58,395 bases of DNA, from contig JAEZEQ010000041.1 in the NCBI GenBank assembly GCA_023432985.1, positions 1-58,395 of the forward strand, written 5' to 3'. The stretch is from Bacteroidota bacterium. GTDB taxonomy: Bacteria; Bacteroidota; Bacteroidia; CAIKAF01. The notes beneath the pieces were generated by a model that had not been told where the DNA came from, made no database searches, and worked only from the letters and a program-made list of their open reading frames with translations. Made by a program: the position numbers and the translations under genes. Below are positions 17,335 through 25,750 of this stretch, piece by piece (within the stretch, counting starts at the first letter, position 1; each line of letters starts with the position of its first letter).

Positions 17335-18228
17335 ATGCTACTCAATAAAAGAATCCCGGCTTATTATATACTGAATAAGGTGAAGTATGACCTTATTTAT
17401 ATCTTCATTCTTTCTGGATCGGTCTGGTTTCTCACCAACCGCTATAGCGAATTATTGCCCGAAATACCGCTCACTATTCCCGCCTTTATCGGGACAGCCA
17501 TCTCTATTTTACTCTCCTTTAAATTAAGTCAATCCTACGACAGATGGTGGGAAGCCAGAAAGGTCTGGGGAGCCATTGTGAACGATTCCCGCAGTCTGGT
17601 CATCCAATTGCAAAGCCTAACCGCAAATGGAAATGAAGGAATGATTAAAAAAATTGCCAAGCGTCAAATTGCCTGGTGCTATTCTTTAGGACAATCACTG
17701 AGAGGTCTCGACCCCACTGAAAATATAAATAAATACATTTCGCCGAGTGAACTCGAATTCATCCAAAATCATAATAATAAACCCCTGGCATTGCTTCATT
17801 TGCACGGAATGGACATTAAAGCACTCAAAGAAAGCAATCAACTGGATCTCTTTGCGCAAATTCAGTTAGACAATACCCTGGTGCGACTCTGCGATGCGCA
17901 AGGTAAAGCCGAAAGAATCAAAACTACGGTATTCCCCGTAACATACAGACTTTTTCTACATGGCATTATTTACCTCTTTGTAATCACCCTTTCTATCTCC
18001 CTTAAAAATATAGAAGGTATTTATGAAATCCCCCTATTGCTTTTGATCTCATCGGCCTTTCTTTTATTGGAAAAATCAGCAACGCATATGCAAGACCCCT
18101 TCGAAAATCGACCCACTGATACGGCTATGACTGCTATTTCGAGAACTATTGAAATAAATATTTTGCAACTTTTAAAAGAATCCGAAATCCCAAAAACCCA
18201 GCAAACAGAGGAATTTTATCTATTATAA
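17335..18228 (+). CDS. Bestrophin family ion channel (UPF0187)
   Basis: A 297-aa bacterial bestrophin-like channel. Membrane helix 1 is around residues 18-35 (LIYIFILSGSVWFL). The family core follows: IPAFIGTAISILLSFKLSQSYDRWWEARK, then WGAIVNDSRSL. Later come the helical pair FLHGIIYLFVITLSI and PLLLLISSAFLLLEK, and the conserved DPFENRPTDTAMTAISRTIEI C-terminal block. Length and motifs match bacterial homologues such as KpBest, which conduct cations. It is monocistronic with its own -7 box. Confidence 0.9.
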   Translation: MLLNKRIPAYYILNKVKYDLIYIFILSGSVWFLTNRYSELLPEIPLTIPAFIGTAISILLSFKLSQSYDRWWEARKVWGAIVNDSRSLVIQLQSLTANGNEGMIKKIAKRQIAWCYSLGQSLRGLDPTENINKYISPSELEFIQNHNNKPLALLHLHGMDIKALKESNQLDLFAQIQLDNTLVRLCDAQGKAERIKTTVFPVTYRLFLHGIIYLFVITLSISLKNIEGIYEIPLLLLISSAFLLLEKSATHMQDPFENRPTDTAMTAISRTIEINILQLLKESEIPKTQQTEEFYLL

Positions 18229-18408
18229 TTAATGCTATACTCGTAAAATTCTCCGATTGAAAAAATGGGATTTATTTCCTAAAAATGAAGAGCAGCGAAA
18301 ACTCTAAAACTGTGAAAATCCTATCCTAAATTCTCCCCCGAAAATCCCACCGGAAATATGCGTCATTAAGACCTGACCAAAATCATATAAAAGCCGTATA
18401 CAATAGCC

Positions 18409-18416
18409 TAACTTTG
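18409..18416 (+). promoter_or_regulatory. Promoter -7 box of the 592-aa protein gene
   Basis: TAACTTTG matches TAnnTTTG and is 41 nt upstream of the ATG at 18458. Confidence 0.5.
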
Positions 18417-18457
18417 CCAAAGATTTACAATAATTAATTCAAAATCAGGCAATAAAC

Positions 18458-20236
18458 ATGATACACTCATTTCATATTCCCGTTATGGGCTTGGCTTTCA
18501 CTATAGATACACCGATCAAATTAGCCCATCTTGGTATCTCTTCCGTTCTTTCTATTGGCGATCATTTTCTTTCGGAAAAAGCAAGGCTATTTTATGCCAA
18601 AAAATTCTCCATTCCTGCCGAGGCAATGAATACCAAAGACAAGGATGCACGGACTAAAATCACCATCGCATATCTGAATTTAATCGAGCAAATCGTCGAT
18701 AAAAACTGGAAAGAACATATACAGCGTTTGACTAAGGATAAACCCTATCGCGAAAGCTTTTTTGCTCAATTTCCGGATACGGAATTCTGGCAAAAGGAAT
18801 GGCAAATTAATGCCGATAATCTCTCGGAATCAGAACTTATCGACTGGGCCAAAACGAAATTTAAACCCGGTAGTATCGACGTGAATATCATGACGAAACT
18901 GGATAAAAAAAATTATTTCAACGGTAAGGAATTGCCCATAGAATACAACGATGCACACGCCATTCTGAAAGCTTATGCCTTAAGTAATCTTGATTCCTCG
19001 GTCGTATTATCAGCCGGTATGAGCCTCCCCCTATTCGCCTATATGCAAAACTTCGACGATTTCTTCCCCGATGCCCATGGTCATATTAAAAAGAGAATCA
19101 TCATTAAAGTCAGCGATTACCGCTCTGCTTTGGTACAGGGAAAAATGCTGGCAAAAAAAGGTTTATGGGTTTCTGAATTCAGAGTTGAATCCGGATTAAA
19201 TTGCGGGGGACATACTTTCCCGACCCAAGGTTTCTTGATAGGCCCCATTTTGGAGGAGTTTAAACAAAAACGCGAGGAACTCTACAATGAACTTTTAGGT
19301 ATTTGGCAAAACGCTTTGAAGAATGAAAATAAAACTGGCGAATCATTCCGCCCACAAATGAAAATATCGGCCCAGGGCGGAATCGGAACGCATATGGAAC
19401 ATGATTTCTTGCGAAATTATTATGGATTGAATTCTATAGGCTGGGGTAGCCCCTTCCTGCTTGTTCCCGAAGCCGTCAGCATTGATAACGAAACCTTAAA
19501 ACAACTTTCGGACGCAAAAGAAAAAGACCTATATCTAAGCAATGCATCGCCCTTAGGCATTCCTTTTAATAATCTGCGCAACAGCACCAGACAACAATAT
19601 CAGAGAATTAAAATTGAGGCCGGAAAACCGGGTAGTCCATGCACAAAAAAACTCTTGCAACTCAATACCGAATTTGGCGACAAACCACTGTGCACAGCCT
19701 CCAGTCAGTACATTAACAAAGCCATAGACAGACTCCAACAAAGCAATCTAAGCGAAGAACAAATTGCTGTAGAAAAAGAAAAGCTATTCGAAAAAGAGTG
19801 CTTATGTTGCGGACTGGCCATGCCCTTTTTAGAAGAACATAATTTAGATAAAAAACTTGAGGCCAAAGGGGTAAGCGTATGTCCGGGTCCCAATATTGCT
19901 TATTTCGAGGGGACATATAGCTTGAGTGATATGATTAAACATATATACGGCAAAAAAAATCTAATCACCCGAACAGATCGTCCCAATATGTTCATAAAAG
20001 AGGTACAGCTTTATCTCGATTATTTATCCAACAAAATAAACAGTTTTCAATCCGACAAAAACGAAAAAACCAAAATCTATATCGACCAATATATACAAAA
20101 TATGAAAAGCGGACTTGAATACTATAAGAACCTATTCCACAACGAACTGCCTTCATTAAACATACATCAAAACATCCCCCAATTACTAAACGAATATATC
20201 CTTTCTTTAGAAAAAAGCCGAGTGGAATTGGCATAG
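18458..20236 (+). CDS. Unrecognised conserved-looking protein with C-terminal cysteine cluster
   Basis: I do not recognise a characterised family. The 592-aa protein has no signal peptide. Its opening IPVMGLAFTIDTPIKLAHLGISSVLSIGDH reads like the first strand-helix of a TIM-barrel enzyme. The middle SAQGGIGTHMEHDFLRNYYG and GWGSPFLLVPEA resemble flavin-dependent barrel proteins such as nitronate monooxygenases. Cysteines cluster later: C395, C412, C448, C450, C451 (in ECLCCGLA) and C475 (VCPGPN), with C249 in LNCGGH. This spacing could bind an iron-sulfur cluster or metal. A redox enzyme is my inference only. It has its own promoter and no tight operon partner. Confidence 0.7.
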   Translation: MIHSFHIPVMGLAFTIDTPIKLAHLGISSVLSIGDHFLSEKARLFYAKKFSIPAEAMNTKDKDARTKITIAYLNLIEQIVDKNWKEHIQRLTKDKPYRESFFAQFPDTEFWQKEWQINADNLSESELIDWAKTKFKPGSIDVNIMTKLDKKNYFNGKELPIEYNDAHAILKAYALSNLDSSVVLSAGMSLPLFAYMQNFDDFFPDAHGHIKKRIIIKVSDYRSALVQGKMLAKKGLWVSEFRVESGLNCGGHTFPTQGFLIGPILEEFKQKREELYNELLGIWQNALKNENKTGESFRPQMKISAQGGIGTHMEHDFLRNYYGLNSIGWGSPFLLVPEAVSIDNETLKQLSDAKEKDLYLSNASPLGIPFNNLRNSTRQQYQRIKIEAGKPGSPCTKKLLQLNTEFGDKPLCTASSQYINKAIDRLQQSNLSEEQIAVEKEKLFEKECLCCGLAMPFLEEHNLDKKLEAKGVSVCPGPNIAYFEGTYSLSDMIKHIYGKKNLITRTDRPNMFIKEVQLYLDYLSNKINSFQSDKNEKTKIYIDQYIQNMKSGLEYYKNLFHNELPSLNIHQNIPQLLNEYILSLEKSRVELA

Positions 20237-20554
20237 GGCCGCACAAAACAACAAAACACAAGCGGAAATAAAAAAAACACCCAAACTCCAAATGAAATTA
20301 TTATGCCGCACCAACGGAGCTGTATGCTCTACATATTTGATATCAATTAGTATATCGCTCCTACGAAGCATTATCTTGAACAATAAACCACATTTAAATT
20401 AAAAACAAAACTGCAAAACAACCCCGTAGAGGCGGCATAAAATCGCATGCCAATACATGTAATTCGCCTACCATAAACAGATTGATAAAAAGCTTATTTT
20501 TTGAAGGGCCCCGCTAACTTTCTAAAATGCCAATTAAACCCTACATTTGAAATT
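20237..20554. repeat. Intergenic region with possible Bacteroidota palindromic repeat pieces
   Basis: No gene is seen. Words such as CTCCTACGAAGC (about 20357) and CCCCGTAGAGGCGGCATA (about 20424) resemble the GTAGGGGCGACAT-type palindromic intergenic repeats I remember from other Bacteroidota genomes. The match is from memory and loose, and no clean full-length unit can be delimited. Confidence 0.3.
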
Positions 20555-21385
20555 ATGAATCGACTTTTTAAAATATTCAAAGTGGATGGTGCAGAGGCTG
20601 CTAAAATAAGCACTTCTCCCGACGAACCACACGAACACGATTTTGAGGAGTTGATTATAGCCCGGGAGGGACAATTGGAACATTTTATCGATTTCGAAAA
20701 CTCCACACTCGATGCACCCCTCGTCAGCTTTGTTGCAAAAGGAAAAATACACAGGGTCATCCCAAAATTGAAAAATGGAAAATGTGATATGTGGGTATTG
20801 CGATTTAAAAGCGAGTTTTTACCCGAAATAAGCTTTCAACTCTATGCCAATTACCACAACCATGCCATGCTGAAAATCCGTGATAATAATGCGTTCAAAC
20901 GCATGAACACGATTTGTGAAATTATAGACGAAGAAATGAAACAGGAAAATGCCGACCTAAGCCTGGTCAGCTGCTTACTGAAAGCCCTGTTTAAAATGAT
21001 CGAAGCCGAAAGAAATAAAATTCAACCCGGCGAAAACGATTTAGCCCATACCCAAAATACAACCCTCCACAATTTTTTACGCATACTGGAAGAAAATTAC
21101 CACAGACCCCTGGGCGTAGATTTTTATGCCGAAAAACTGTTTATGTCAACCCGAAATTTAAACCTGATTTGTAAAAATATATTCCAACAAACGGTAACCG
21201 AAATTATTGAAACACGCAAGCTGACAGAAGCTAAGAATATGCTGACTTACAGCGATAAAAATATATCCGAAATCGGATTCGAATTGGGATATAATGAAAA
21301 ATCTTATTTCAGTAATGTGTTTAAAAAACGAACAGGACAAACCCCAAGCGCCTTTCGCGAAGAAATGAGAAAACTCCTTTCCTAA
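20555..21385 (+). CDS. AraC-family transcriptional regulator
   Basis: One-component regulator with an N-terminal cupin-type sensor (HEHDFEELIIAREGQLEHF and FVAKGKIHRV) and a C-terminal double helix-turn-helix. The second HTH is NISEIGFELGYNEKSYFSNV-FKKRTGQTPSAFR, the classic AraC signature. I start it at the ATG at 20555 (MNRLFKIF), giving 276 aa. The frame is open back to 20501, but those 18 codons add nothing typical. A TACATTTG box at 20542-20549 is too close for this start unless the mRNA is leaderless, so 20501 cannot be excluded. It precedes an SDR gene by 96 nt and may control it. Confidence 0.85.
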   Translation: MNRLFKIFKVDGAEAAKISTSPDEPHEHDFEELIIAREGQLEHFIDFENSTLDAPLVSFVAKGKIHRVIPKLKNGKCDMWVLRFKSEFLPEISFQLYANYHNHAMLKIRDNNAFKRMNTICEIIDEEMKQENADLSLVSCLLKALFKMIEAERNKIQPGENDLAHTQNTTLHNFLRILEENYHRPLGVDFYAEKLFMSTRNLNLICKNIFQQTVTEIIETRKLTEAKNMLTYSDKNISEIGFELGYNEKSYFSNVFKKRTGQTPSAFREEMRKLLS

Positions 21386-21436
21386 TTTCACAACTTTCCT
21401 TCCACTTCCTATTACCCACTGCAAACGAATGGGTTA

Positions 21437-21444
21437 TAACTTTG
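21437..21444 (+). promoter_or_regulatory. Promoter -7 box of the SDR gene
   Basis: TAACTTTG fits TAnnTTTG and lies 37 nt before the ATG at 21482, so the SDR has its own promoter downstream of the AraC gene. Confidence 0.5.
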
Positions 21445-21481
21445 GAGTATTAAAATTTATTCAACTTAAATCAGGATTATT

Positions 21482-22264
21482 ATGAAAAATAAAGTAATTA
21501 TAATCACAGGTGCCGGAATGGGACTTGGATTAGCAGCAGCAAAAGAATTGGCCTCTAAAGGCGCAAATTTGGTATTGGTCGACTATAACGAGAAAAGTCT
21601 AATGGACGCTAAATCGGAAATTTCTAAAGATTTTCCGGATATCAAAATTATCACCGTGGTGGCCGATGTATCGAATGAGGAAGCCGTGAAAAATTATGTA
21701 GATCAAGCTGTACAAGCATTTGGCAGAATAGACGGACTATACAATAATGCGGGAATTGAAGGAAAACAAGCCGGTATCACCGAATATGATGTGCAAATTT
21801 TTAAAAAGGTAATTGATATTAATCTCATGGGCGTATACTACGGCCTTCGCTATGTAATTCCGGTTATGCAAAAACAAAAATTCGGACGCATTGTAAACGT
21901 AGCCTCAGTTGGCGGAATACGCGGCGTATTGAATCAAATGCCCTATGTGGCAAGTAAACACGCAGTATCGGGTATGACCAAGAATGCAGCGCTGGAATAT
22001 GGCAAAGATGGCATTTTAACTAATGCTATAGCCCCCGGAGCTATTTTAACGCCCATGGTGGAAGAGGCTTTTAAACAGGTAAATCCCTCCAACCCCAAAG
22101 CTGCTGAAACGGAATATGCACAACGTAATCCCACCAAAAGATTGGGACTACCACATGAAGTAGCCAAATTGGTCGCATTCCTTTTGAGCGAAGATAATGG
22201 CTATGTGAGCGGTCAAACCATCGCCATAGACGGTGGAGAATCGAATATTTACGGGAATTCATAA
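21482..22264 (+). CDS. Short-chain dehydrogenase/reductase
   Basis: Classical SDR of 260 aa. The NAD(P)-binding TGAGMGLGLAAAKEL is at residues 9-23, an aspartate follows strand 2 (LVLVDYN), which favours NAD(H), and NNAG is present. The catalytic residues are S142, Y155 and K159 (YVASK), and PGAILTPM forms the substrate-side loop. The C-terminus SGQTIAIDGG is typical. The substrate is unknown. It follows an AraC regulator and precedes pirin and an extradiol dioxygenase-like gene, together suggesting handling of aromatic or quinone-like compounds. A strong terminator follows directly, so it is likely monocistronic. Confidence 0.92.
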   Translation: MKNKVIIITGAGMGLGLAAAKELASKGANLVLVDYNEKSLMDAKSEISKDFPDIKIITVVADVSNEEAVKNYVDQAVQAFGRIDGLYNNAGIEGKQAGITEYDVQIFKKVIDINLMGVYYGLRYVIPVMQKQKFGRIVNVASVGGIRGVLNQMPYVASKHAVSGMTKNAALEYGKDGILTNAIAPGAILTPMVEEAFKQVNPSNPKAAETEYAQRNPTKRLGLPHEVAKLVAFLLSEDNGYVSGQTIAIDGGESNIYGNS

Positions 22265-22278
22265 GGCTTTTAATTTTC

Positions 22279-22309
22279 AAATGCCATCTATGGGGATGGC
22301 ATTTTTTTG
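22279..22309 (+). terminator. Rho-independent terminator after the SDR gene
   Basis: Perfect 10-bp stem AAATGCCATC / GATGGCATTT (22279-22288 and 22295-22304) with a 6-nt loop, followed by a T-run. Confidence 0.85.
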
Positions 22310-22430
22310 CTCAGAAAATGAAATCTTGCGATGAGTAAAATCCAAAATTTTCTTATCTCAAAATCATAAATCCCTCCTGCAATAGTAAGCCCCAAATCAG
22401 AAAATAAATAAAAAATTAATCTACATAATT

Positions 22431-23312
22431 ATGTCCAATATCAGCTTAATTATTGAAGAAAGAGCAGCCGACATAGGCAAATTCTTAGTGGGACGGCTTC
22501 TCCCCTTCCGCCAAAAAAGAATGGTAGGCCCCTTTATTTATATAGACCATATGGGGCCGGTGAAGCTGAACGAAAGAAATAATTTCGACGTATTGCCGCA
22601 TCCGCATATCGGACTTTCAACGCTGACTTTCTTGTTTGAAGGAAGCATTATGCACCGAGATACACTGGGCAATGCCGTGGAAATTAAACCCGGTGCGGTA
22701 AATTGGATGACGGCCGGTAAAGGCATCGTACACAGCGAACGTACACCCGAATATCTGCGCCACTCCGAAAAAATAATGCATGGCTTACAAATCTGGGTCG
22801 CACTTCCCAAAGATCTGGAACAAATGAATCCCGAGTTTTTCCATATCAACGCAGATGAAATCCCCACATGGGAAGAAGACGGAGTGCAGTTCAAACTCAT
22901 CGCCGGGGAAGCATTCCATCGCAAATCTCCCGTTCCGGTTTATAGCAAATTATATATGCTGGAATTGAAAAATAAAACCAAAAAAGAAATGAACTTTGCA
23001 AATCAACTATACGGCGAATCGGGATTATATATTCTGGAAGGAGCTATAGAAAGTGATGGAAATATATATGGACCCAAACAAATGTTGGTGGCTAAAGACA
23101 GCTCCTTATGCAGCTTTAGCATGCATCCCAACAGTACAATTTATTTATTCGGAGGCGAAGCCTTTCCCGAAGAACGCTATATAGATTGGAATTTTGTTTC
23201 TTCAGATAAAGAAAAAATAGCCGAAGCAAAACAGAAATGGATCGAACATAAATTTGATAAAATAAAAGGAGAGGAAAACGATTATATTCCATATCCCAGC
23301 TTCAATAAATAA
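22431..23312 (+). CDS. Pirin family protein
   Basis: Bicupin of the pirin family, 293 aa. The N-terminal cupin carries the metal-site motif LPHPHIGLSTLTFLFEG (the HxH pair) and later GKGIVHSE (second histidine and glutamate). The segment VGPFIYIDHMGP is also diagnostic. The C-terminal cupin is less conserved, as usual. Several bacterial pirins act as quercetinase-like dioxygenases or as redox-sensitive regulators; the actual role here is unknown. It lies 166 nt downstream of a terminator and about 100 nt before a dioxygenase gene. Confidence 0.92.
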   Translation: MSNISLIIEERAADIGKFLVGRLLPFRQKRMVGPFIYIDHMGPVKLNERNNFDVLPHPHIGLSTLTFLFEGSIMHRDTLGNAVEIKPGAVNWMTAGKGIVHSERTPEYLRHSEKIMHGLQIWVALPKDLEQMNPEFFHINADEIPTWEEDGVQFKLIAGEAFHRKSPVPVYSKLYMLELKNKTKKEMNFANQLYGESGLYILEGAIESDGNIYGPKQMLVAKDSSLCSFSMHPNSTIYLFGGEAFPEERYIDWNFVSSDKEKIAEAKQKWIEHKFDKIKGEENDYIPYPSFNK

Positions 23313-23409
23313 GCATAAATGAGTATGCTTTATTTCACTTAAAAAGAAAAAACAAAGGGTCTTTCATGCATGGCAAATGACTGCGCATGAAAAATATAGA
23401 GTCGGCATA

Positions 23410-24291
23410 ATGAAAAGAAAAACATTTATAAAATCCATGGCAGTATTGCCATTAGCCGCAGCAGCAATGAAAATACAAGAATTAAATAAGATGACAGAGT
23501 ATTTCGGGAAAACCAAAAAAATGCCCGTTTTATTTCTGGGACACGGAAGTCCGATGAATGCTATTGAAGAAAATGAATTCGTAAGCGGATTCAGAAAATT
23601 GGCGAAAAACTTGCCTAAACCCAATGCCATTTTATGCGTATCGGCACACTGGGAAACCAAAGGTACCTTTGTTACCGCTATGCAAAATCCACCCACTATT
23701 CACGATTTCGGCGGTTTCCCCAAAGAACTTTTTGCCGTACAATATCCCGCCCCGGGAAGTCCGCAATTGGCAAATGAAACCAAAGCACTTATTACAAAAA
23801 CAGAAGTCGGACTCGATCATAAATGGGGACTGGATCACGGCGCATGGAGCGTGATAAAACATCTCTACCCCAATGCAGACATACCGGTCATACAATTGAG
23901 CCTCGATTATAGTCAGACCCCCCAATACCATTACGAACTTGCGCAGCAATTAAAATCATTGCGCGAAAAAGGAATACTGATTATTGGAAGTGGAAATATG
24001 GTGCATAACCTCGGCAAAGTGGAATGGCGCAGACTGAATGAAAATTATGGATACGACTGGGCAATGGAAGCAAATGAAAAAATGAAAAAGTATATCCTCG
24101 ATCAAAATCATCAAGAACTCATCGATTTCCGCTCTCAGGGAAAAGCCTTCGACCTGGCCATCCCCACTCCGGAACATTATTTGCCCCTGCTGTATAGCTT
24201 AGCCATGCAGGATAAAAATGAAGCGGTCGAACTCTTTAACGACAAAGCCGTAGCAGGCTCTTTAACCATGACCTCCGTAAAAATCGGTTAA
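23410..24291 (+). CDS. ygiD: YgiD-type extradiol dioxygenase (DODA family)
   Basis: Class III extradiol ring-cleavage dioxygenase of the YgiD/4,5-DOPA dioxygenase family. The metal-site motifs are in order: FLGHGSPMNAIE, SAHWETKGTF, then HDFGGFPKELF and YPAPGSP, and GSGNMVHNLG near residue 200. At 293 aa from the ATG at 23410 it is longer than E. coli YgiD because of an N-terminal tail RKTFIKSMAVLPLAAAAM that looks like a signal or Tat-like peptide, which would put the enzyme in the periplasm. The frame is open to 23377, but 23410 gives the better N-terminus. Pirin precedes it. Confidence 0.88.
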   Translation: MKRKTFIKSMAVLPLAAAAMKIQELNKMTEYFGKTKKMPVLFLGHGSPMNAIEENEFVSGFRKLAKNLPKPNAILCVSAHWETKGTFVTAMQNPPTIHDFGGFPKELFAVQYPAPGSPQLANETKALITKTEVGLDHKWGLDHGAWSVIKHLYPNADIPVIQLSLDYSQTPQYHYELAQQLKSLREKGILIIGSGNMVHNLGKVEWRRLNENYGYDWAMEANEKMKKYILDQNHQELIDFRSQGKAFDLAIPTPEHYLPLLYSLAMQDKNEAVELFNDKAVAGSLTMTSVKIG

Positions 24292-24345
24292 TCCCGGCAC
24301 AAAAATTACATACAAAACCTAAAAGATAAAAATTGTAAAAAAAAA

Positions 24346-24375
24346 TTGCAGCATTATAAACAATTTGTATATTTG
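24346..24375 (+). promoter_or_regulatory. Promoter of the tetR-RND efflux operon
   Basis: TTG (24346-24348), 19 nt, then TATATTTG (24368-24375): a full Bacteroidota -33/-7 pair. The ATG of tetR is at 24414. The short repeated AACTAAC words just downstream (about 24387) may be part of a TetR operator, but no clean palindrome is visible. Confidence 0.6.
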
Positions 24376-24413
24376 CGAGTGAATACTAACTAACATTCTT
24401 GTATTTATTAGCA

Positions 24414-25001
24414 ATGGAAAAGTTCAGCGACAGACAAATTGAAATCATGGAGGCGGCCACGCATAGAATTTCTGCCTATGGTATTCAAAATCTAACCATA
24501 AAAACACTCGCCGAAGATATTGGTCTGTCCGAACCAGCCTTGTATCGCCATTTTAAAAGTAAGAATGAAATTCTATGGAGCTTATTGGAATATTTCAAAT
24601 CCGAAATGGAAAATCGAATCCAATCCATCCCCTTTAATCCCTCCGAAACAGAAGGCAATAAGTTAAGAGCTATTTTCAATTCTCAACTCCAAACCTTCGT
24701 AAACAAACCTGCCATTGTCAGCGTAATTTTCGCCGAAAGCATCTTCCATTTTGATGAAAAACTGAGCCATAAAGTGTCCGAAATTATGGATATGATGCAG
24801 AAACTCGTGAAAAAAAATATCGATGCCGGCCAGAAAAACGGAAGCTATAATACCCTTATCCCTTCGTCTACGCTAACAACCATTATTATAGGCGGAATGA
24901 GAATGACGGTACTGAAATGGAAACTTTCGAACCATAAAACGAACCTGCTAAAAGATGGAAAAGCTGTACTCGAAGGCATTTTAAAAATGATCGAAAAATA
25001 A
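24414..25001 (+). CDS. TetR-family transcriptional regulator
   Basis: One-component repressor of 195 aa from the ATG at 24414. The N-terminal helix-turn-helix is NLTIKTLAEDIGLSEPALYRHFKSKNEIL, a textbook TetR DNA-binding domain; the rest is the helical ligand-binding domain. The frame is open for five more codons upstream, but MEKFSDRQIEI is the family-like start. It is the first gene of an operon ending in an RND pump, so it probably represses that operon and is relieved by a pump substrate. This is the usual logic of such loci; the ligand is unknown. Confidence 0.92.
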   Translation: MEKFSDRQIEIMEAATHRISAYGIQNLTIKTLAEDIGLSEPALYRHFKSKNEILWSLLEYFKSEMENRIQSIPFNPSETEGNKLRAIFNSQLQTFVNKPAIVSVIFAESIFHFDEKLSHKVSEIMDMMQKLVKKNIDAGQKNGSYNTLIPSSTLTTIIIGGMRMTVLKWKLSNHKTNLLKDGKAVLEGILKMIEK

Positions 25002-25006
25002 TAAAT

Positions 25007-25456
25007 ATGAAAAATATATTCCCCATTATTCTAAGCTTTCTATTCGCATATAGCTGCGGAAATACCCACAATCACACATCGGGAGCTACAAATACGCAAG
25101 CCGAAGTACAAGAGGCGGAAGCAGCTGAAAAAATCGAACTCAATAATGGCGAAAAATGGGTCGTGAACGAAGAAATGAAACCCTTTATTCTCAAGGGAGA
25201 AGACTTGGTCCAACTCTATATACAAGATGAAAAAACAGATTTTAAAAGTCTGGCCCAACAAGTGAAAGAACAAAATAGCCTACTCATTAAAAGCTGCACC
25301 ATGGAAGGGAAAAGTCACGACGAACTGCATAAATGGCTGCACCCGCATCTCGAATTGGTAGAGGAACTCGAACAGGCAAAAAACGAAGATGAGTCAGTGC
25401 AAATCGTACAGAAATTAAAACATTCCTATCAACAATATCATTCCTATTTCCAATGA
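25007..25456 (+). CDS. Small lipoprotein of the RND efflux operon
   Basis: A 149-aa lipoprotein: signal MKNIFPIILSFLFAYSC with the lipobox ending at C17, then a His/Thr-rich linker and a helical, charged body (DELHKWLHPHLELVEEL). I do not recognise a family. It is 5 nt after tetR and its stop overlaps the cupin start (ATGA at 25453-25456), so it belongs to the efflux operon. It might be an accessory periplasmic factor of the pump or a resistance protein for its substrate. Confidence 0.72.
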   Translation: MKNIFPIILSFLFAYSCGNTHNHTSGATNTQAEVQEAEAAEKIELNNGEKWVVNEEMKPFILKGEDLVQLYIQDEKTDFKSLAQQVKEQNSLLIKSCTMEGKSHDELHKWLHPHLELVEELEQAKNEDESVQIVQKLKHSYQQYHSYFQ

Positions 25457-25734
25457 ATATAACAGACCTGCATACACAGCAAAAAGAAATTTCGGCAGTC
25501 CCCTTTTTTAAAGGCGAACTAACCATGTCCATGCAATTGGAAAAAAATGGCACTTTAAAGGAACATGTTACTAAAACTCCTGCCCTGCTTTTGTGCATAT
25601 CGGGCCATGTAATCTATCATGAAGAAAATAAACCTGAAATACACTTGAAACAAGGCGATTATGTGCATATTCCACCCCAGGTGATTCATTGGCTTTTCGC
25701 ACCTGAAAAAACGCAATGCCTACTCTTTAAATAA
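25453..25734 (+). CDS. Small cupin-domain protein
   Basis: A 93-aa single-domain cupin: LLCISGHVIYHEE and LKQGDYVHIPPQVIHWLFAPEKTQCLLFK give the two cupin motifs, with His residues that could hold a metal. There is no signal peptide. It is translationally coupled to the upstream lipoprotein and sits 16 nt before the outer-membrane factor gene. Such cupins in efflux operons may bind or detoxify a small substrate; this is inference. Confidence 0.85.
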   Translation: MNITDLHTQQKEISAVPFFKGELTMSMQLEKNGTLKEHVTKTPALLLCISGHVIYHEENKPEIHLKQGDYVHIPPQVIHWLFAPEKTQCLLFK

Positions 25735-25750
25735 AAAAATTTACCCTATT

